Shown here piece after piece: positions 33,161-46,290 of a DNA stretch of 64,000 bases (positions are counted from its first letter, which is position 1; every line of letters begins with the position of its first letter). The stretch spans positions 243,903,218 through 243,967,217 of the forward strand of contig NC_081406.1 in the NCBI RefSeq assembly GCF_030272615.1. Direction: 5' to 3'. A model generated the notes under the pieces. It was not told the origin of the DNA. It made no database searches and saw nothing but the letters and a program-made list of their open reading frames with translations. The position numbers and the translations under genes are program-made. Source of the DNA: Cryptomeria japonica. Its lineage: Eukaryota > Streptophyta > Pinopsida > Cupressales > Cupressaceae.

Positions 33161-34515
33161 ATACCTTGAAATGATTGTTATGGTGAATTTTGAGCAATAT
33201 GTCTTATTTAGCTCCTCTAAAAAACTTATTTGTATATCAAAAAAAATATGTAATGAACTTAACTTGGACTGTTGTGTACTGTTTAAGGATACTGTTTTAT
33301 ATTTTTTTATCAGGATTTTGTTGGGGAAGGGTCTTGTGTAATTCAAATACAGGTGGTTTCTTACATTCCATGTTATTGTGGCTAATAAAAAAAGGAAAAG
33401 AAAAGTAAACCAAAAAGGGAGTATGGTTGGAAGGTCAATAAAAATTACTAATTATAAGTATTATCCAAGTAGGATTGATTCTGAAACTGTATAGAATAAG
33501 AAGGGTATGCCAAAAAGTCATCTTAAACAAAGAGTCTTTGTGTCACATATTTCAATCTAATTAAGGTTCCCATCTGAGGTATATTCAACTCTATTTTTTT
33601 TTTGTTGTAGAGGATTGTTGGGTGATTCTTTATTTTTGAAAAGTCTAATTCTAGAAATTTTAATTTTTTCCTGATTTTTAATCTATTTTTTATTTACATA
33701 TGCAGAATTATTGATAAACATCTCAAATTGTTGGTTGCAAAATATTTTCATACAAAGTTTAGCAAGGTTGATGCAGAGTTTAGTTTTGGCTAAGGAATAT
33801 AGTTAAAAACTTCATTTGAACTTGACTTCTAGCAAATGCAGTATGCTTGTTTTTTTATTACAAATGTGTAAAGTGCTTAAAATGTTCTTGCTTCTTATAA
33901 CCTTTCTGTGGCGACTTCAAATTACAAAAAGTGGTTTGGTTAATTATTTAGGGTTCTTACTTTTAAGATATAGTTTGTTTGAAGGCTTCCTATAAAACCT
34001 CCAATTGAAGTTCCCTGCATGAAAGTACTAATCAACTTAAGGTAATCATGTATTTTTAGCAAAACTAAATACAATACTAAGGAAATACGAGGTTAGTGCC
34101 CCCTACTTTTAAAATATGTCAATATCTGCCTCTGGAAGGATCCCTACTCCTTTCTCTCTTTCAATGAGTCCCAATAGAAGGTCTGCATATAAATGATAAA
34201 AACTTATATTTTGAGTAGAGACATCCAACAATCTTTCAGAAATATATATTGTGTTCATGTGGTCAAGTTTGCAAGATGAGAAAAACTCAACAAAACCTAC
34301 AACAAAGAATTACACACCATATCTAGTGCCAACTCCTTGACGGTAAGATGAAAAATTAAGTGTATCTCTGGTGGTATTCTCTGCATTATGTACATCATAC
34401 TGACTTATATATGTTTAATATCTTTTATGGAATAAATCCATGAAGTCAGTGTCCATTATAAGTAATGTGGTCATCACACTGTGTAAACAAATAGTTGTAG
34501 TCAGGAACGCCTATG
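33161..34515. other. Non-coding interval
   Basis: No supportable feature; AT-rich with short biased frames. Confidence 0.5.
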
Positions 34516-34520
34516 GGTGT

Positions 34521-35944
34521 TGTAGTCACATAAATCTATTCATTTTAATTAAATGAATATTTCGTATTTATTTGATTAAAAATCCACTAGCCATTAGTTA
34601 ATTAAAATAATATTTAATTAATTCATCTTCAAACATTCTCCCATTAATTAAATAAATTATTCAATTTATTTTAATTAATTCATTAAACCAAATTCACAAT
34701 TAATTAAATGAATAAATTATATTTATTCAATTTAATCCTCTTTCCTCTTTTAAATAAATTAAATAAAATATTTATTTAAATCATTATTCCCCCCCACTTG
34801 CATTTTTCTACAAATGCAAGTTGCAACCACAAGTTGAAATAAATTAATTTTATTTTAATTAAAATCCTATTTTCCCTCCCCCACCAAATCCACTTGCACT
34901 TCTAAACCCCCTTCTAGATTCTTTTAAACCCTTCCCAATTAACCTAATCCATCCCTTAATTATTGTCACATTCCTAAGCAATTTGGAGTCACTTCTCAAA
35001 GACTTCAAAGTATTTGAAAAGCATTTAATGCTTTGTGTGTTCAACAATTTAACCTCTAAAGTCTTCCAAACCACTTATGGCTCTTACATGACCATTTATG
35101 GTTAACCCCTAACTCAACCCTCATATGACTCACGTGTCTCCTCAAGCATTTATTTCTTTGACCATGGTTATCCCTTTTACCTTTGCACAAGCATTTATCC
35201 ATTGGATAAAAGCTTTATTCTTTGAATAAAGAATTTATTCACTCAACCCAACCTTGACCTTAACTCCCAAGTTAACTCTCAGGTCATGTCAAGCATTTAA
35301 TGCCTATTCCCTCTCCTCTCAACCTATCTCATATTGACACTTGTCATCCTAGGATTGGGTTGAAAGCCCTTATATGGATTTGATATCATTCAATCCCGAC
35401 CCTTGTTGAGATTTTTCAATCTCAACCATCCATTGCTCCATTTTCCCTATAAATAGAGCCCATTTCTTCATAATCCAGATCTTGAAAACTTGTATGCATT
35501 TAATTTATAGTGAATTTTAGAGAGCATTTAGCATAAATCACATATATTGTCATTTTGGACTAAAATAAATCTTAGTTCATTTTCATACCATGTCTAATTA
35601 GTTTATTTTACACTTGCATAGCATAGTTAAAACATTTCAATCTTGAACCTCCATAAGCATCCATAGTGCAAAAAGCCGCTAAGAGCTACACTAATTTAGA
35701 ACTTGGAGAGGAGAGGAACAAAGGAGAAGGAGCTAAGAGCGTGTTAAAAGGCATTTGGAGATGTCTTGTGGTATTTACTTCCATAGTTAAATCCTTTATC
35801 ATGTTTTTAGTGTCTCTTTTGATATGCCTACTTAGATTAGTTTTTGGTTGAATAACACTAACTTTGATCCTTGTTTCTTGTTGTTTTTGTGTGTTATACG
35901 ACCACAGGCTTTAATCTAACTTTGCCCCATTTTGCAGAGCATCA
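34521..35944 (+). mobile_element. LTR (probably solo) of the PMD-element family
   Basis: This plus-strand-oriented copy starts TGTAGTCACATAAATCT and ends GCAGAGCATCA. A TATAAAT box is at 35449-35455. It is the reverse-orientation counterpart of 13194-15015 and 52547-53907. Flanking 5-mers are GGTGT and GGGGT (four of five identical), consistent with a decayed target duplication. Neither a primer site downstream nor the polypurine tract of the 52.5-64 kb element upstream is present, so a solo LTR is preferred. Confidence 0.75.
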
Positions 35945-36925
35945 GGGGTTACTTTATAAATCATTTTCAAAACACTAGAGTTCCATGTTCATAGGATTCT
36001 TAATGTTACCCCTTACTTTTAAAAGTTTTTAATAAAATCTCTTAATGGTAAGTAAATTTATGCTTTTAAAGATTTTTGAGTCTTTTCTATTATCGCTTGA
36101 AATTTTTTGCTATTATTGTAAAAGTTTGAGTTGCTGAAATTGGTGAAATTTTGATATTTTTTCGTTTGCCTAAATTTTAATTAATTTATTTTTGGTGCAA
36201 TTTTATTTTTTTATTTTAAATGAAAATATTGTTTGATTTTGAAGCTGCAAATTTAATGCAGTTTTATATATATTGTGAAGAATCTTGTTCAATTTTGTAA
36301 AAGCTGACAAAATTCAATATAATGTTGATTATCATGAAGAAAACTTATGTAAATTTGTACAATTGATTTAATTTTCATACAGTTTTTATTTTTTTTATAT
36401 CTTGTTTGGTTTTGAAGCTACAAATTTAATACAATTTCAAGAATCTTGTGAAGAATTCTACTCAATTTTGTAAGAGGTGAGAAAATATAGTACATTGTTT
36501 ATTATATTGAAGAAATCTTATTTAAGTTTGTAAAGCTCTTTTAATCTTGGTATAATTTTTTGGTCTATCAAGTAAAGGTATTATTGGCCTTGAAAACTTC
36601 CAAGGTGCAATTTTTAATAAATTTCACACCTACAAAACCGCTATCAGGCACGATCTAGGAGCATAGAACGGTTGTTTAAGCCTCACTGAATATCGGTGCA
36701 TTTCTAGTGAAGTCATCTTAAAGAACTTCATCTTCTTACTTCTGAACTATTTTTGTACAATGGTTGTTTAAGCCTCATTGAATATTGGTGCATTGTTAGA
36801 GAAGACATCTACTTCCAAGTAAAGAAATTCATCTTCTTACTTCACCAACTCGGTTGTTCAATGCAAAATTTATTGACCATTTATCATCTTCATGATGGCA
36901 CAACTTTGATGATGAAAAGTCATTC
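35945..36925. repeat. Non-coding interval with two local duplications
   Basis: There is no gene. A segment of about 130 bp at 36223-36350 recurs at 36403-36535 (blocks TTTTGAAGCTRCAAATTTAAT and TCAATTTTGTAA). A segment of about 80 bp at 36670-36748 recurs at 36760-36848 (GGTTGTTTAAGCCTCAYTGAATATYGGTGCA). Both are old, diverged direct repeats. Confidence 0.7.
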
Positions 36926-36930
36926 ATTTC

Positions 36931-38201
36931 CGCTCAACCCAGCAATAAGAATAATAACTCTAGTTGAAGTTTCAACCCGAAGTTTGGACCTTCACTTTGT
37001 GAAGTCACTATTTCCATAGCTAGTGTTCATTTGATTGTCAACCCAGGGATGTAATACTTGAAATGGGTCTGCACTATATATGCACTAAGTTCCTAAAATA
37101 GCTACCCTACATTATTATAGCAACTAACATCTATGTGGAAAAGGTAAGAAAGAATTGAAACTATAGAAAGGCTATAGGAAAACTTCTGCATTAACATAAA
37201 TTCATTCAAGAAATACTGGCTAAGTTCAATGATGCCAAACAAGAATTACTCTGTTTTGATTTGGCTGCAGGAATAGTCAATGGGTCTATTTCCAATGGTT
37301 GCAGGAAAAGTCAATTGAAGCACGTCTACTATAGCTAAAGAAGAAAACTAATTTTAACAAAGGCACAAGAACACTCACCAAGTGGGCCCCCTTGGATGAG
37401 TTCTTCCAGGCTTTGTAAAAACAACTCTAAGTGCTCAAAATAACATATCTTTATTCATTGTTCTTTGGAAGTCATTACATGATTCAGAATCAAAAGAAAT
37501 TCAAAACACTTGTAACTTTATTTCTAAAATCCTCTACTTTGCTTCTTTCCTTTTCTATCTAACCTATGAAATAAGATAAAGACCTTTATTTAAAAGAAAA
37601 CAACTACTTCCTACAACATAGATCACACCGATAAGAAGAGGCAGATAACTAATCAAGAAAGGAAACAACCGAAGTTAAGTCACTATAATGTGGATCTAAA
37701 CCGAACCACAATCATAGCATATCGTGGCGGTATTTACAACACTAATGTCCACTTAAGTAAGACATCAGTAAGCATTGCATGATTACTTTTCCTCTACCAT
37801 TCCTTACACTCATCAACATTTCTGCTAATTCGATCTTTCAGTCTCCTCCTTGAATATCTCTTTCTGCAATTGGCATGAGAGGAGAGCCTTCTCAGCACCA
37901 TCAACTTATTCCTGCAATTCAAAAGAAAGAACATAAAATAACATACACATCTATTTTAATTAATAAAAACATCTATTAATTTCACACATGATATTGCCTA
38001 GGACAATCTGCATGGCACCATGAATGAATAACATGGCTATAGGAACAAACTAGCAAAGGCAAAACATGTTTTAATAGTTTGGGCTAACATCTGAAATACA
38101 TATAGTCAACTTTTGATACATCATTACTATCATGTAAATCAAAATATGAGAAAAACTTAAAAGTTCTAGAGATAAAAATATGCTAAAGTCTCAACTCATC
38201 A
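36931..38201 (-). repeat. 3' LTR of the Athila-like element
   Basis: On the element strand it begins TGATGAGTTGAGAC at 38201. Its outer end reads CG on the plus strand (36931) where the partner LTR has TG, a degenerate terminus. It contains TATATA at about 37072-37090 (TGCACTATATATGCACTAAG), matching the same site in the other LTR. Confidence 0.92.
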
Positions 38202-38212
38202 TGCCCCCCAAC
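38202..38212 (-). other. Polypurine tract
   Basis: Immediately inside the 3' LTR the element strand reads AAGTTGGGGGGCA, a G-run at the position where plus-strand synthesis is primed. The additional ORF stops a few bases upstream. Confidence 0.7.
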
Positions 38213-40480
38213 TTAAGGTCTTGTTGATCCTCCAGCAAGAGGAAAATTCCTGATTTTGGCACTAACTCTTAAGTCATCAACGATTCCTTGACCTGTTCCT
38301 CCTGAAGCTAAATTCCAATAAAACCCCTTCATCTTTTCTAGTCTGGACCATCTGGCCTCCTCTATAGCTACTTCATAGGGCTGATCTGTAATCTTACATC
38401 CCAAAAATAGCCACATAAGTATAGGGGGCTGAAAGATCAAAGGTAACCAATTATTGGTTTTCATCCTGCCCAGTTGGATATATTTAGGGTCTCTTTGCAT
38501 AGCTGCATAAAAATTTGGCAGTGAATGAGGTTCTCCTTGTTTCAATTCTTTTGGCAAATTATTCCAACATTGAGTTAGGCCTTCAATTGCAATTGCACTT
38601 TCATTTTGAACTAAATGCTCATATGCTTGGAATATTTCTTCCCTCATTGGCAATACTTGATTCCTCACATCTTGCCTTACCAATAACTTCTGCCATTCAT
38701 AATAGAGAACTCTTAGCTCTTTTGCATCCTTCCTCAATGGCAATGGACAATCAAATTCAATACCCCTATGTGTTTTGGCCTATGCTCCCATGTTGATCTC
38801 ATTCTGAATCCATGACATTAAGGCTTTTATGTGGATATCACCAATGTATAACAAGAGATTCCACTCACTGGCAGAAGTTATAGCATAGTTATGCAAGTAA
38901 ATCTCACACAATAAATTTTTCACAGCTGATGGGGAAGTCTAATAGGCATCATAAAATTCCTCAGGGGTTTCTAAAGAAGGGATAAGGTCCCTAACAATGC
39001 GGTTTAATTTAAAATTTAAATACTGCTCTTTCAAATGCAGAGAAGACACTCTTGGTGGTGCCTTACATTGCATTAGCTCAGGGACCATACTAGTGATTGT
39101 ATCAACTTTGGCTTCTAATTCTTCAATTTTATTATCCCTTTTTTCAATTTCCTTCTGTTGTTTGTCAATAATCCCCTATAATCTAGCCCTCTCTATCTCC
39201 CATTGTCTATAAAATGTTAATGCAGTAAATAAACTGCTGAGGGATGATGGAGGTCTAATAGTTGTTACCTTAGGACATGGAATTTATTCAACAAGTTCCT
39301 CGAGTTGTTTTGCCACATATGCCAGACTTGAAAGTCTATCAACAGCATCCTCCTTCTGAATTTCAACCTCTACTGGGCTCTCTTCTTCTAATGCTTCCAC
39401 TAAAATAACCTCTATTGCATCACCTGCTGGACAAACTTTTTGGGTACTACTCTGAGTTCTTCTTGAATAAACCTTTAGAGTGGCTGCAGGAACGGTTTCT
39501 ACCTATGGATTTTCTATAGGAATATTTCTCTTTGGTCTGCGCCTCTTGGTTGCATGGGAAACTTGAGTTACCTGCGGCTGAACCATAGGTTCATTATCTG
39601 CATTAATTACTTATAATTCCTTCCCTTTTCTTTTAGAAGATGCCACTTCTCTTTTAAAAGAAGTGGAGGGTTGCTCCATGTTTGTCTCAACCATCTCTTC
39701 CTCCGTAATAATCACAGATCCTTCGGCGATGAGAGATTCATTCTCTACATAAATTATAGGAGAAGAGGGTTCTCCCATTTCCTCCTTTTCAACTACTAAC
39801 TCATCTACAACAAGAGTATCTTCAACCCTAAACAACAATATGTATTCAAATACACCCCATTACATCTGTGAAACATCCCTAAGAGAACGTTCTACAAGTA
39901 ATTTTTATCAAACCATGATGGTTGATAGAACGATTTCTATTCTTCCATGTTTCTTTGGCACTTGTAGAAATGAGGTGATATAAAAAGTTTGGAATATTCA
40001 CTCTTCAGCCATTCTGTAAATGACTAAGCAATTTGAAATGGGGTGAATGTAAATTTGAATACCTCCCTTCGCAAGTAATGTACTTCATTACATACAAGGC
40101 CACCTGGGGCCATTCTGCTGGAAGGGATACCCTTCTGGTTCCTTGCTTGTCCACTATTAGAGGTCCATCTATGGGGTGTGTAAATTCTGCTCTGGTGCTT
40201 CTAGCATCATTTGATTCAAGAAACTCTCCTTCCTGCAGCAACCCTATAACATCAACTATCTGTTGCTTTGTAGCAATGACCCTTAATCCTTTAACAGTAG
40301 CCTCCCCTTCGTTGAATGAATGCATAAACTCAGAGGCAATTTCTTCATTATAATCTGTTATTTTTCAGAAAGTAGACAATCCAAGCATGCAGCCGGAAAT
40401 AATTCTCACAAAGAGCATCCTGTAGCAACACATCATGGATTATGGGTTCATGGCGGATAGGATCTCCACCCATTTCTTAA
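38213..40480 (-). pseudogene. Additional sense ORF downstream of integrase (Athila-type)
   Basis: Three open segments on one strand (40325-40005, 39838-39611 and 38743-38213), with broken frame between them, form one former ORF of about 700 codons. The N-terminal segment has VKGLRVIATKQQIVDVIGLL and WPQVALYVMKYITCEGR, the pattern of the extra ORF (sometimes called env-like) found after integrase in Athila-type elements. The middle is acidic. The C-terminal segment (LRVLYYEWQKLLV, FYAAMQRDPKYIQLGRM) ends at 38213. No signal peptide or clear transmembrane segment was seen, so an envelope role is not supported. Function unknown. Confidence 0.6.
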
Positions 40481-40986
40481 TTTGTTAATGTAGAAATCTC
40501 TGGAGCCGAGAAATGAAGAACCAAAATACTCTACAAGCTGAAAATTGAAACTCCTTACCTATTTCCAAATTTGGCGGCATAATTCATTACTTTCCTTATG
40601 CCAAAGAATATCTCATTAAAAGAATGATGTCAAACAATAAAATCAAGGTAACGAAAAGGACAAGTAATTACTAATTTTGGAAATCAGGCCATAAAACAAC
40701 CCCCCAACTTATTTTGGCACGTGTCCCCACATGTTGAAAGGATTTAAGGAAGTGTATGCGGATTTAACAAAGACAATAGTCATAATGAAGTCATAAATGC
40801 CTAATTAAAAATATAAAATATGTACATACCTGCAGTCGTACGAAAAGTGGCGAAATGAAATGATTTGACATGAATGAAATGACAAATAAAGAAATGAGAT
40901 GGGCTGAAGTAGATGGAAAAATTTATTATGGAGAATAATATTTCCATAAGACATGGAAATATTGTTATGAAATGACACTTGGATAA

Positions 40987-42456
40987 TTATGAAGTGGCAG
41001 GTATGTTTGCTATAGAGGCAACAGGAATCTTACCTCTAATACTTTCTTCTATTGCAGAAGAAACTTGCCCAGTTGCTACACGAACTTGTGTTGGATCCTT
41101 CTTAGCGAATTGTTGCAGAAACTCTTCTTTATTGGCAGACTTGTGATATAGACTCAATCTATAACCATTTACTAAAAACTTGAACCAAACTGGGTCAATT
41201 ATGGTCAAACGAACTGCTCCATTGTTGAAAACTTCCTCTATCTCATATGGACCTAACCATCTGGTTTGCAGCTTTCCCATAGTATCTTTATAGCTCGAGT
41301 CATACAACAGTGCCCAATCACCTTCTTTTAACTTTTTCTTCTTGATGTATTTATCATGCCACTTGGCTCTCTGATTTTGAATCAGTTATGTCTGTTGAAC
41401 AACCAATTTTCTCCATTCATCCAAAGCATTCAATTGCTGGATATGATCTCTTTGTGCTTCAGAAAGTATCATATTTAATTGCAAAGTTGTCCTTAGAGTT
41501 TTATGCTCAAACTCAATAGGCATCATTGCTACTTTTCAATACACCATCTCAAAAGGTGTAAAACCAATCGGTGTCTTCCAAGTTGTTTAATATGCCCAAA
41601 TTGCTTCTGAAAGTCTGTGAGACCAGTATTTTTTATGAACAACGACGGTCTTGGTAAGAATAGCCTCTAGCTCCCTATTTGTGACTTCTACCTATCCATT
41701 AGCTTGTGGATGATATGGGGTGGATTTTCTATGCCTTATATTGTATTCATTGACCAAGGCTGCAATTAATGTAGAAGTAAATTGTGATCCTTGGTCTGAT
41801 ACAATTTCCCTTGGTACTCCATATCTTGTAAATATCTCCTCATAAATGAACTCAACCACTTTATTATCTCTTGCATGTGTCATGGCACGAGGTTCCACCC
41901 ATTTGGTTACATAATCAGTACATACCAAAATGTAAGATTTTCCATTAGAAGGGGGATCAATTGGGCCAACAAAATCTAATCCCCATTTATCAAATGGTGC
42001 AACCAATATTTGTGGATACAATGGTATCTCATCATATTTAGTAGGTCTCCCCATGTGCTAGCATCTTTTACATTTCCTTCTATACTGTGTTGCATCCTTA
42101 TATAATGTTGGCCAATAATATCATGTGTTCAGTATTTTGAGTGTTGTTCTCTTAGCAGCAAAATGTCCTCCACACGGCTCATCATGACATGCATGCAAGA
42201 TATCATATGTTTAATCTTCTCTTACACATCTTTTCATGACTTGGTCAGGTCCAGTATAAAACAAACAATCAACAATCCATGAGAAGTTAAAGTTTTTCTC
42301 AACTAGCAACCTTCTTTCTTTAGGAGAGAAATGAACTGGCATTTTAGCAACAACTAAATAATTGGCAATATCAGCATACCAGGGAGTGTGGGTTTGTATA
42401 AGGAATAGATGTTCATCCAAAAAACCATCATCTATGGTTGTAGGATCTTTCTGCAA
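40987..42456 (-). pseudogene. Integrase of the Athila-like element
   Basis: Order on the minus strand: a pre-integrase region (LFLIQTHTPWYADIANYLV), an HHCC zinc-binding segment (HACHDEPCGGHF then C-K-R-C) interrupted by a TGA at a Trp position, the catalytic core with WGLDFVGPI (first Asp) and SDQGSQF (second Asp), and, after a TAG at a Gln position, the V-E-V-T-N-R segment holding the Glu. The C-terminal part has GKLQTRWLGPYEIEEVF and ends at 40987. Integrase would join element cDNA to the chromosome. Catalytic residues persist but several stops make it inactive. Confidence 0.85.
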
Positions 42457-43806
42457 CTAAAGCCTTGAAAGATAATCTGCAATCACATTGGACTTTCCTA
42501 GTTTATCAATAACTGTGATATCAAATTCCTGCATCAATAGTAACCAGCGAGCTAATATACCAATAATTGAAGGCTTATTCATGAGATATCTGATTGCAGT
42601 ATGATCAGTATGCACAAATATGGGATATCCTGTTATATAGTGCTTGAATCTGTTGAGTGCATATATAACTGCTAACATTTCTTTTTTAGTGACTATGTAA
42701 TTTAACTCAGGCCCCTACAAGTTCTTGCTAATATAATATATTGTACTCTCCAAGTTATCAACCTTCTGTCCTAAGATTGCTCCTATTGCATAATCAAATG
42801 CATTCGTATGAATTTGAAATGGTAAAGACCAATTTGGACCTTTAAGAACTGGTCCTTGGGTCAAAGCTTGCTTGAGCTTTAAGAAAGATTCATTGCATGA
42901 AGAAGTCCATTTAAATTCCATATCCTTGGTAAGTAGAGAATATAAGGGACTTGTAATTTTGTTGAAATCTTTGATAAATCTTCTATAATATTCAGCATGA
43001 CCAAGAAAACTTTTGACATCTTTTTTCTTTACTGGTGCATTGATATTTTGAATAACTTCATTTTTTGTTGGGTCAACCTGTATTCCTTTTATAGAGATAT
43101 GAAAAGTCTTCACACCATTGCAAAACTTTTTTTAGGTTCTCTAATGCTTCTTCAAATTAAGAACCATAAGCTGTAATATGAGTTCCATGATGTCTTGGGA
43201 AACATCTGAAAATATGCTTATCATTTCTCTTTGAAAAGTGGTTGGAGCATTACATAATCCAAAAGGAAGAACAAAATATGCATATGTTCCCCAAGAACAA
43301 GTAAATGTAGTCTTCTCTTGATCCTCTGGTGCAATTTGAATCTGGTTGTAGCCACTAAATCCATCAAGAAATGAAAAGTATCTCTTCCCAACCAAAGAGT
43401 TCAATACCTGATCCACAAATGGCAATGGAAAATGATCTTTTCTAGTTGATACGTTTAAAGCTCTATAATCAACACATACTCTCCATGTTTCTTCTTTTTC
43501 AGAAACTATTACCAAAGGTAATACCCATTGACTATCAGAGATAGGATAGATAAACCCAACTTTTAACAACTTCTACAATTCCTCTTTAACTATTTGTTTT
43601 AATACGTGATTGATTCTTCTTTGTGGTTGTCTAAGTGGGCTACAATCTTCTTTTATGTAGATACGGTGGGTACAAACTGTTGGATCGGCTCCATGCATAT
43701 CCTTGTAATCCCATGCAAAGGCACGTTTATGACATTTGAGAAAGTCTATAAGTGCCACTTTTTGAGTTTCTGCAAGATCACTGTTGATATTCAAATAATT
43801 ATTCAA
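42457..43806 (-). pseudogene. Reverse transcriptase and RNase H of the Athila-like element
   Basis: RT palm and finger motifs are present: WRVCVDYRALN, FPLPFVDQVL, FSFLDGFSGYNQI and LPFGLCNAPTTFQRE. The stretch that should carry the F/YxDD catalytic motif and the following L-G-H segment is missing. After SDVSQDIMEL the frame shifts, and sequence resumes at ISIKGIQVDPTK, with loss of some tens of bases around 43.1-43.2 kb. The connection and RNase H domain follow (FLGHAEYYRRFI, then FVHTDHTAIRYLM). The RNase H motif that normally reads D-A-S shows Asn at the Asp position. The domain is therefore catalytically dead as well as frameshifted. Confidence 0.88.
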
Positions 43807-43983
43807 ATCAACTTCTATTTTGATAATAAGATCAATCTAGGATATATCATAAAAATGAGAAGTACAGTCTTCCTACGGCAACAGAGTATGCAATATATCA
43901 GTGGCTGCAGGAAAGTCTAAATTTGCAATATTTGGTACTAATTTATGTAATTGTTGCTCTTGTTTTAACTAATTTGTCAAAAT

Positions 43984-44679
43984 TTAATAAAGAATTGAGT
44001 CTTCATCATGGAATTGAATGAATGGTCCTCTAATAATCATCATAAGGTGATTAATATAGTCAACTCCTTCATATTCTTCTCCCAAATTAGGCCAAATGGC
44101 TTGTTGTTGTTCAAAATGGGGCTGAGAAGGAGAATACAAAGCTAATATTTTTGTAGAGTTCTCATCTGAAATAGTCATATCCCCTGATCTACATCCAATA
44201 TATGCATTAGTTGTGGCAAGCCAAGGTCTTCCCAAAATCATTGGATATCCTCCTAATGTTGCCTTTGGAGACAGGATCATAAAGTCTGCAGGGTATTCTC
44301 AAGAATCCAAAGTAACAACCACATCTTCAATCATACCATCAAGTCGAACTGCAGAGCTGTCAGCAAGCTGTAGGACTGTAGGTGTAGGTTTGAGACTATT
44401 GATTTCAAGCCGCTGCATTACTTCTCTTGTCATCACATTAATGGTTGCCCCTAAATCAACCAAAACATTCTTTATCTGAGTGCCATTAATGACTATATTC
44501 ACAACAAGACTACCAGGATCAGAATACTCAGGAATTGAAACTTTTCCTAGCATAATATATGTTAGTTGACCCATCACATGCACTGTTTGCAGATCTTTCT
44601 TCTTTCTACCAGGCTTTTTTAGACATGCTTCCCTAAGTGTTGTACTATATATAAGAACATATTTTATTGCTTCTAACAA
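43984..44679 (-). pseudogene. Aspartic protease of the Athila-like element
   Basis: The active-site region is VLVDLGATINVMT (DLGA, a variant usual in Athila-type proteases), followed by LQLADSSAVRLDG. After a stop comes YPMILGRPWLATTNA, the conserved flap/C-terminal motif. The enzyme would process the gag-pol polyprotein. A stop between the two halves (44281-44298) disrupts it. Confidence 0.8.
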
Positions 44680-44748
44680 TGAGATTTTAATACATACATG
44701 TTTCAGTTGATCTATAATATCAAAACCTTGCTCTTGTTCTGTAAGAAC

Positions 44749-46290
44749 TTATTTTTCTTGCAATCTCTGGGGAAATGGGGGTAGTCTATGTTTCAGAGGT
44801 ATCGTGGCTATTGGGCTAGAGATTTCTTGTTCTTTGGACACTTCAATTACAACTGGAGGAGATGGATTAGGTAGAGTTGTCCTAGATCTGAGGTGAATAT
44901 CATTTATAGATAAAGAATAGGTTGGGTATTGATTAGGATCAGTTGAATAAACTTGTTGTTGTTGCTGAGATTTAATATTAGGATTTGGCATTGGCTAAGT
45001 GGGCAACTGTGTAGGTTTAGGTGGAACAACAGTGGCTATAGGGGGAGGCATTATTGCAAGCGGTTGTGGTTGTTGAATAGGGTGTTGATATCCAGACGAT
45101 TGATTAGTCCATGGTTAACTCCCCCTCCATCGAGGAGTAGGTTGCCAATTCCCTTGAAAATGGTGCCCTTGTGCCTGAGGAGAAGACCAATTTCATTGTG
45201 GTTGATGCCACTATGAAATTTGACTAGAAAAATGCTGCCCTTGGCCTTGAGGACCATACCAGTTTGGATAACTACCAAAATTTTGAGCGTATGTTGATTG
45301 CCATTGATTATTTGGTACATAAGAATTTCCACTATAACCAGAAAAAGAAAGTGGATCCAGAGGCATACCTTGTCTTTGGAAATTTGGCCTTCTTTGAGTA
45401 ACATAGAAAACTTGTTCATCATCACCTTGTATTTGCTTGAAGTTAGGAACCTCAAGATTTGCAACTATTTTACATCTGCAGTCTTTTTTCCTTTGTCTAC
45501 AATGAGGACAAAATTCTGCAAGAAATGCATCTGCTTCTTCATGCTTCTTCTTAACTGAGAGTGTATCCAACTGAGTAGCCATATTGTTTATAATATCCTC
45601 CTTAAAGTCCTTCAACAAATGGATAAGTTCCATTATAGAAACTCTAGTACTAGATGTTGATGAAGGAACTCCTAGCTTGAAATGCCTATTTTTTTAGAAG
45701 GTGATCTAGAATACTTCTTAAAAATTTGTCCTATTTCATTCCATGTAGATTGTGTAATGTCACCTCCTCCCATAAGATCCAAAGAATCGGTGCATTCATT
45801 ACCAATTCCCCTTAAAAATATCAGCTTGAGGGAATCTTCATTTAGATTGTTATGCTTGGACTTTTTGACACTAAACATAAACCTTTCCAGGTAATCCTCA
45901 AGACTCTCATATTCTTTATGTGTCATTCTAAAAATATCATCCCCATGGTGATCAGTGCCTCTACAATAATCTTTATACTTTGCAAGAAACAATCGTTTCA
46001 TCTCGTCCCATGTATTGATTGTGCTACTACCCAAGCTCATAAACCATCTTAAAGATGATTCTTTCAAAGTGACAGGAAATATTTTGAGTCTATGGGCATC
46101 TGTAGTATAATCAAAACTCCTATAGAGAACATCAAACTCAAACATAAATGTGTCTGGATCCTCTGTCACTATTCCATAGAATTTAGGGAGGGAAGAAGTC
46201 AAGATGTTCTTCAGATTAGCATTATCATGCTGATCAAATATGGGAAACTCAAATGTTGGGTCTTGTAGTCATTGAGGATTACGCCTATGA
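44749..46290 (-). pseudogene. Gag of the Athila-like element
   Basis: The capsid region reads LTSSLPKFYGIVTEDPDTF, then LKIFPVTLKESSLRWFMSL, then TWDEMKRLFLAKY, the standard plant Ty3/gypsy gag core. It is followed by a Cys-rich segment (CPHCRQRKKDCRC) in place of a simple CCHC knuckle, and a Gln/Pro-rich linker. The frame extends upstream of 46202 (DPTFEFPIFDQHDN) to a TGA that probably replaced a Trp codon near 46.28 kb. Gag would assemble the cytoplasmic particle. Several frame breaks separate the segments. Confidence 0.82.

Noticed and set aside
38213-40480. Envelope gene in the Athila-like element
   Set aside because: Position fits an env-like ORF, but no signal peptide, transmembrane segment or cleavage site is visible; called an additional ORF of unknown function.
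45298-45558. Plus-strand frames across the Athila-like gag and pol region
   Set aside because: They are opposite-strand shadows of the minus-strand gag/pol; no independent motif.
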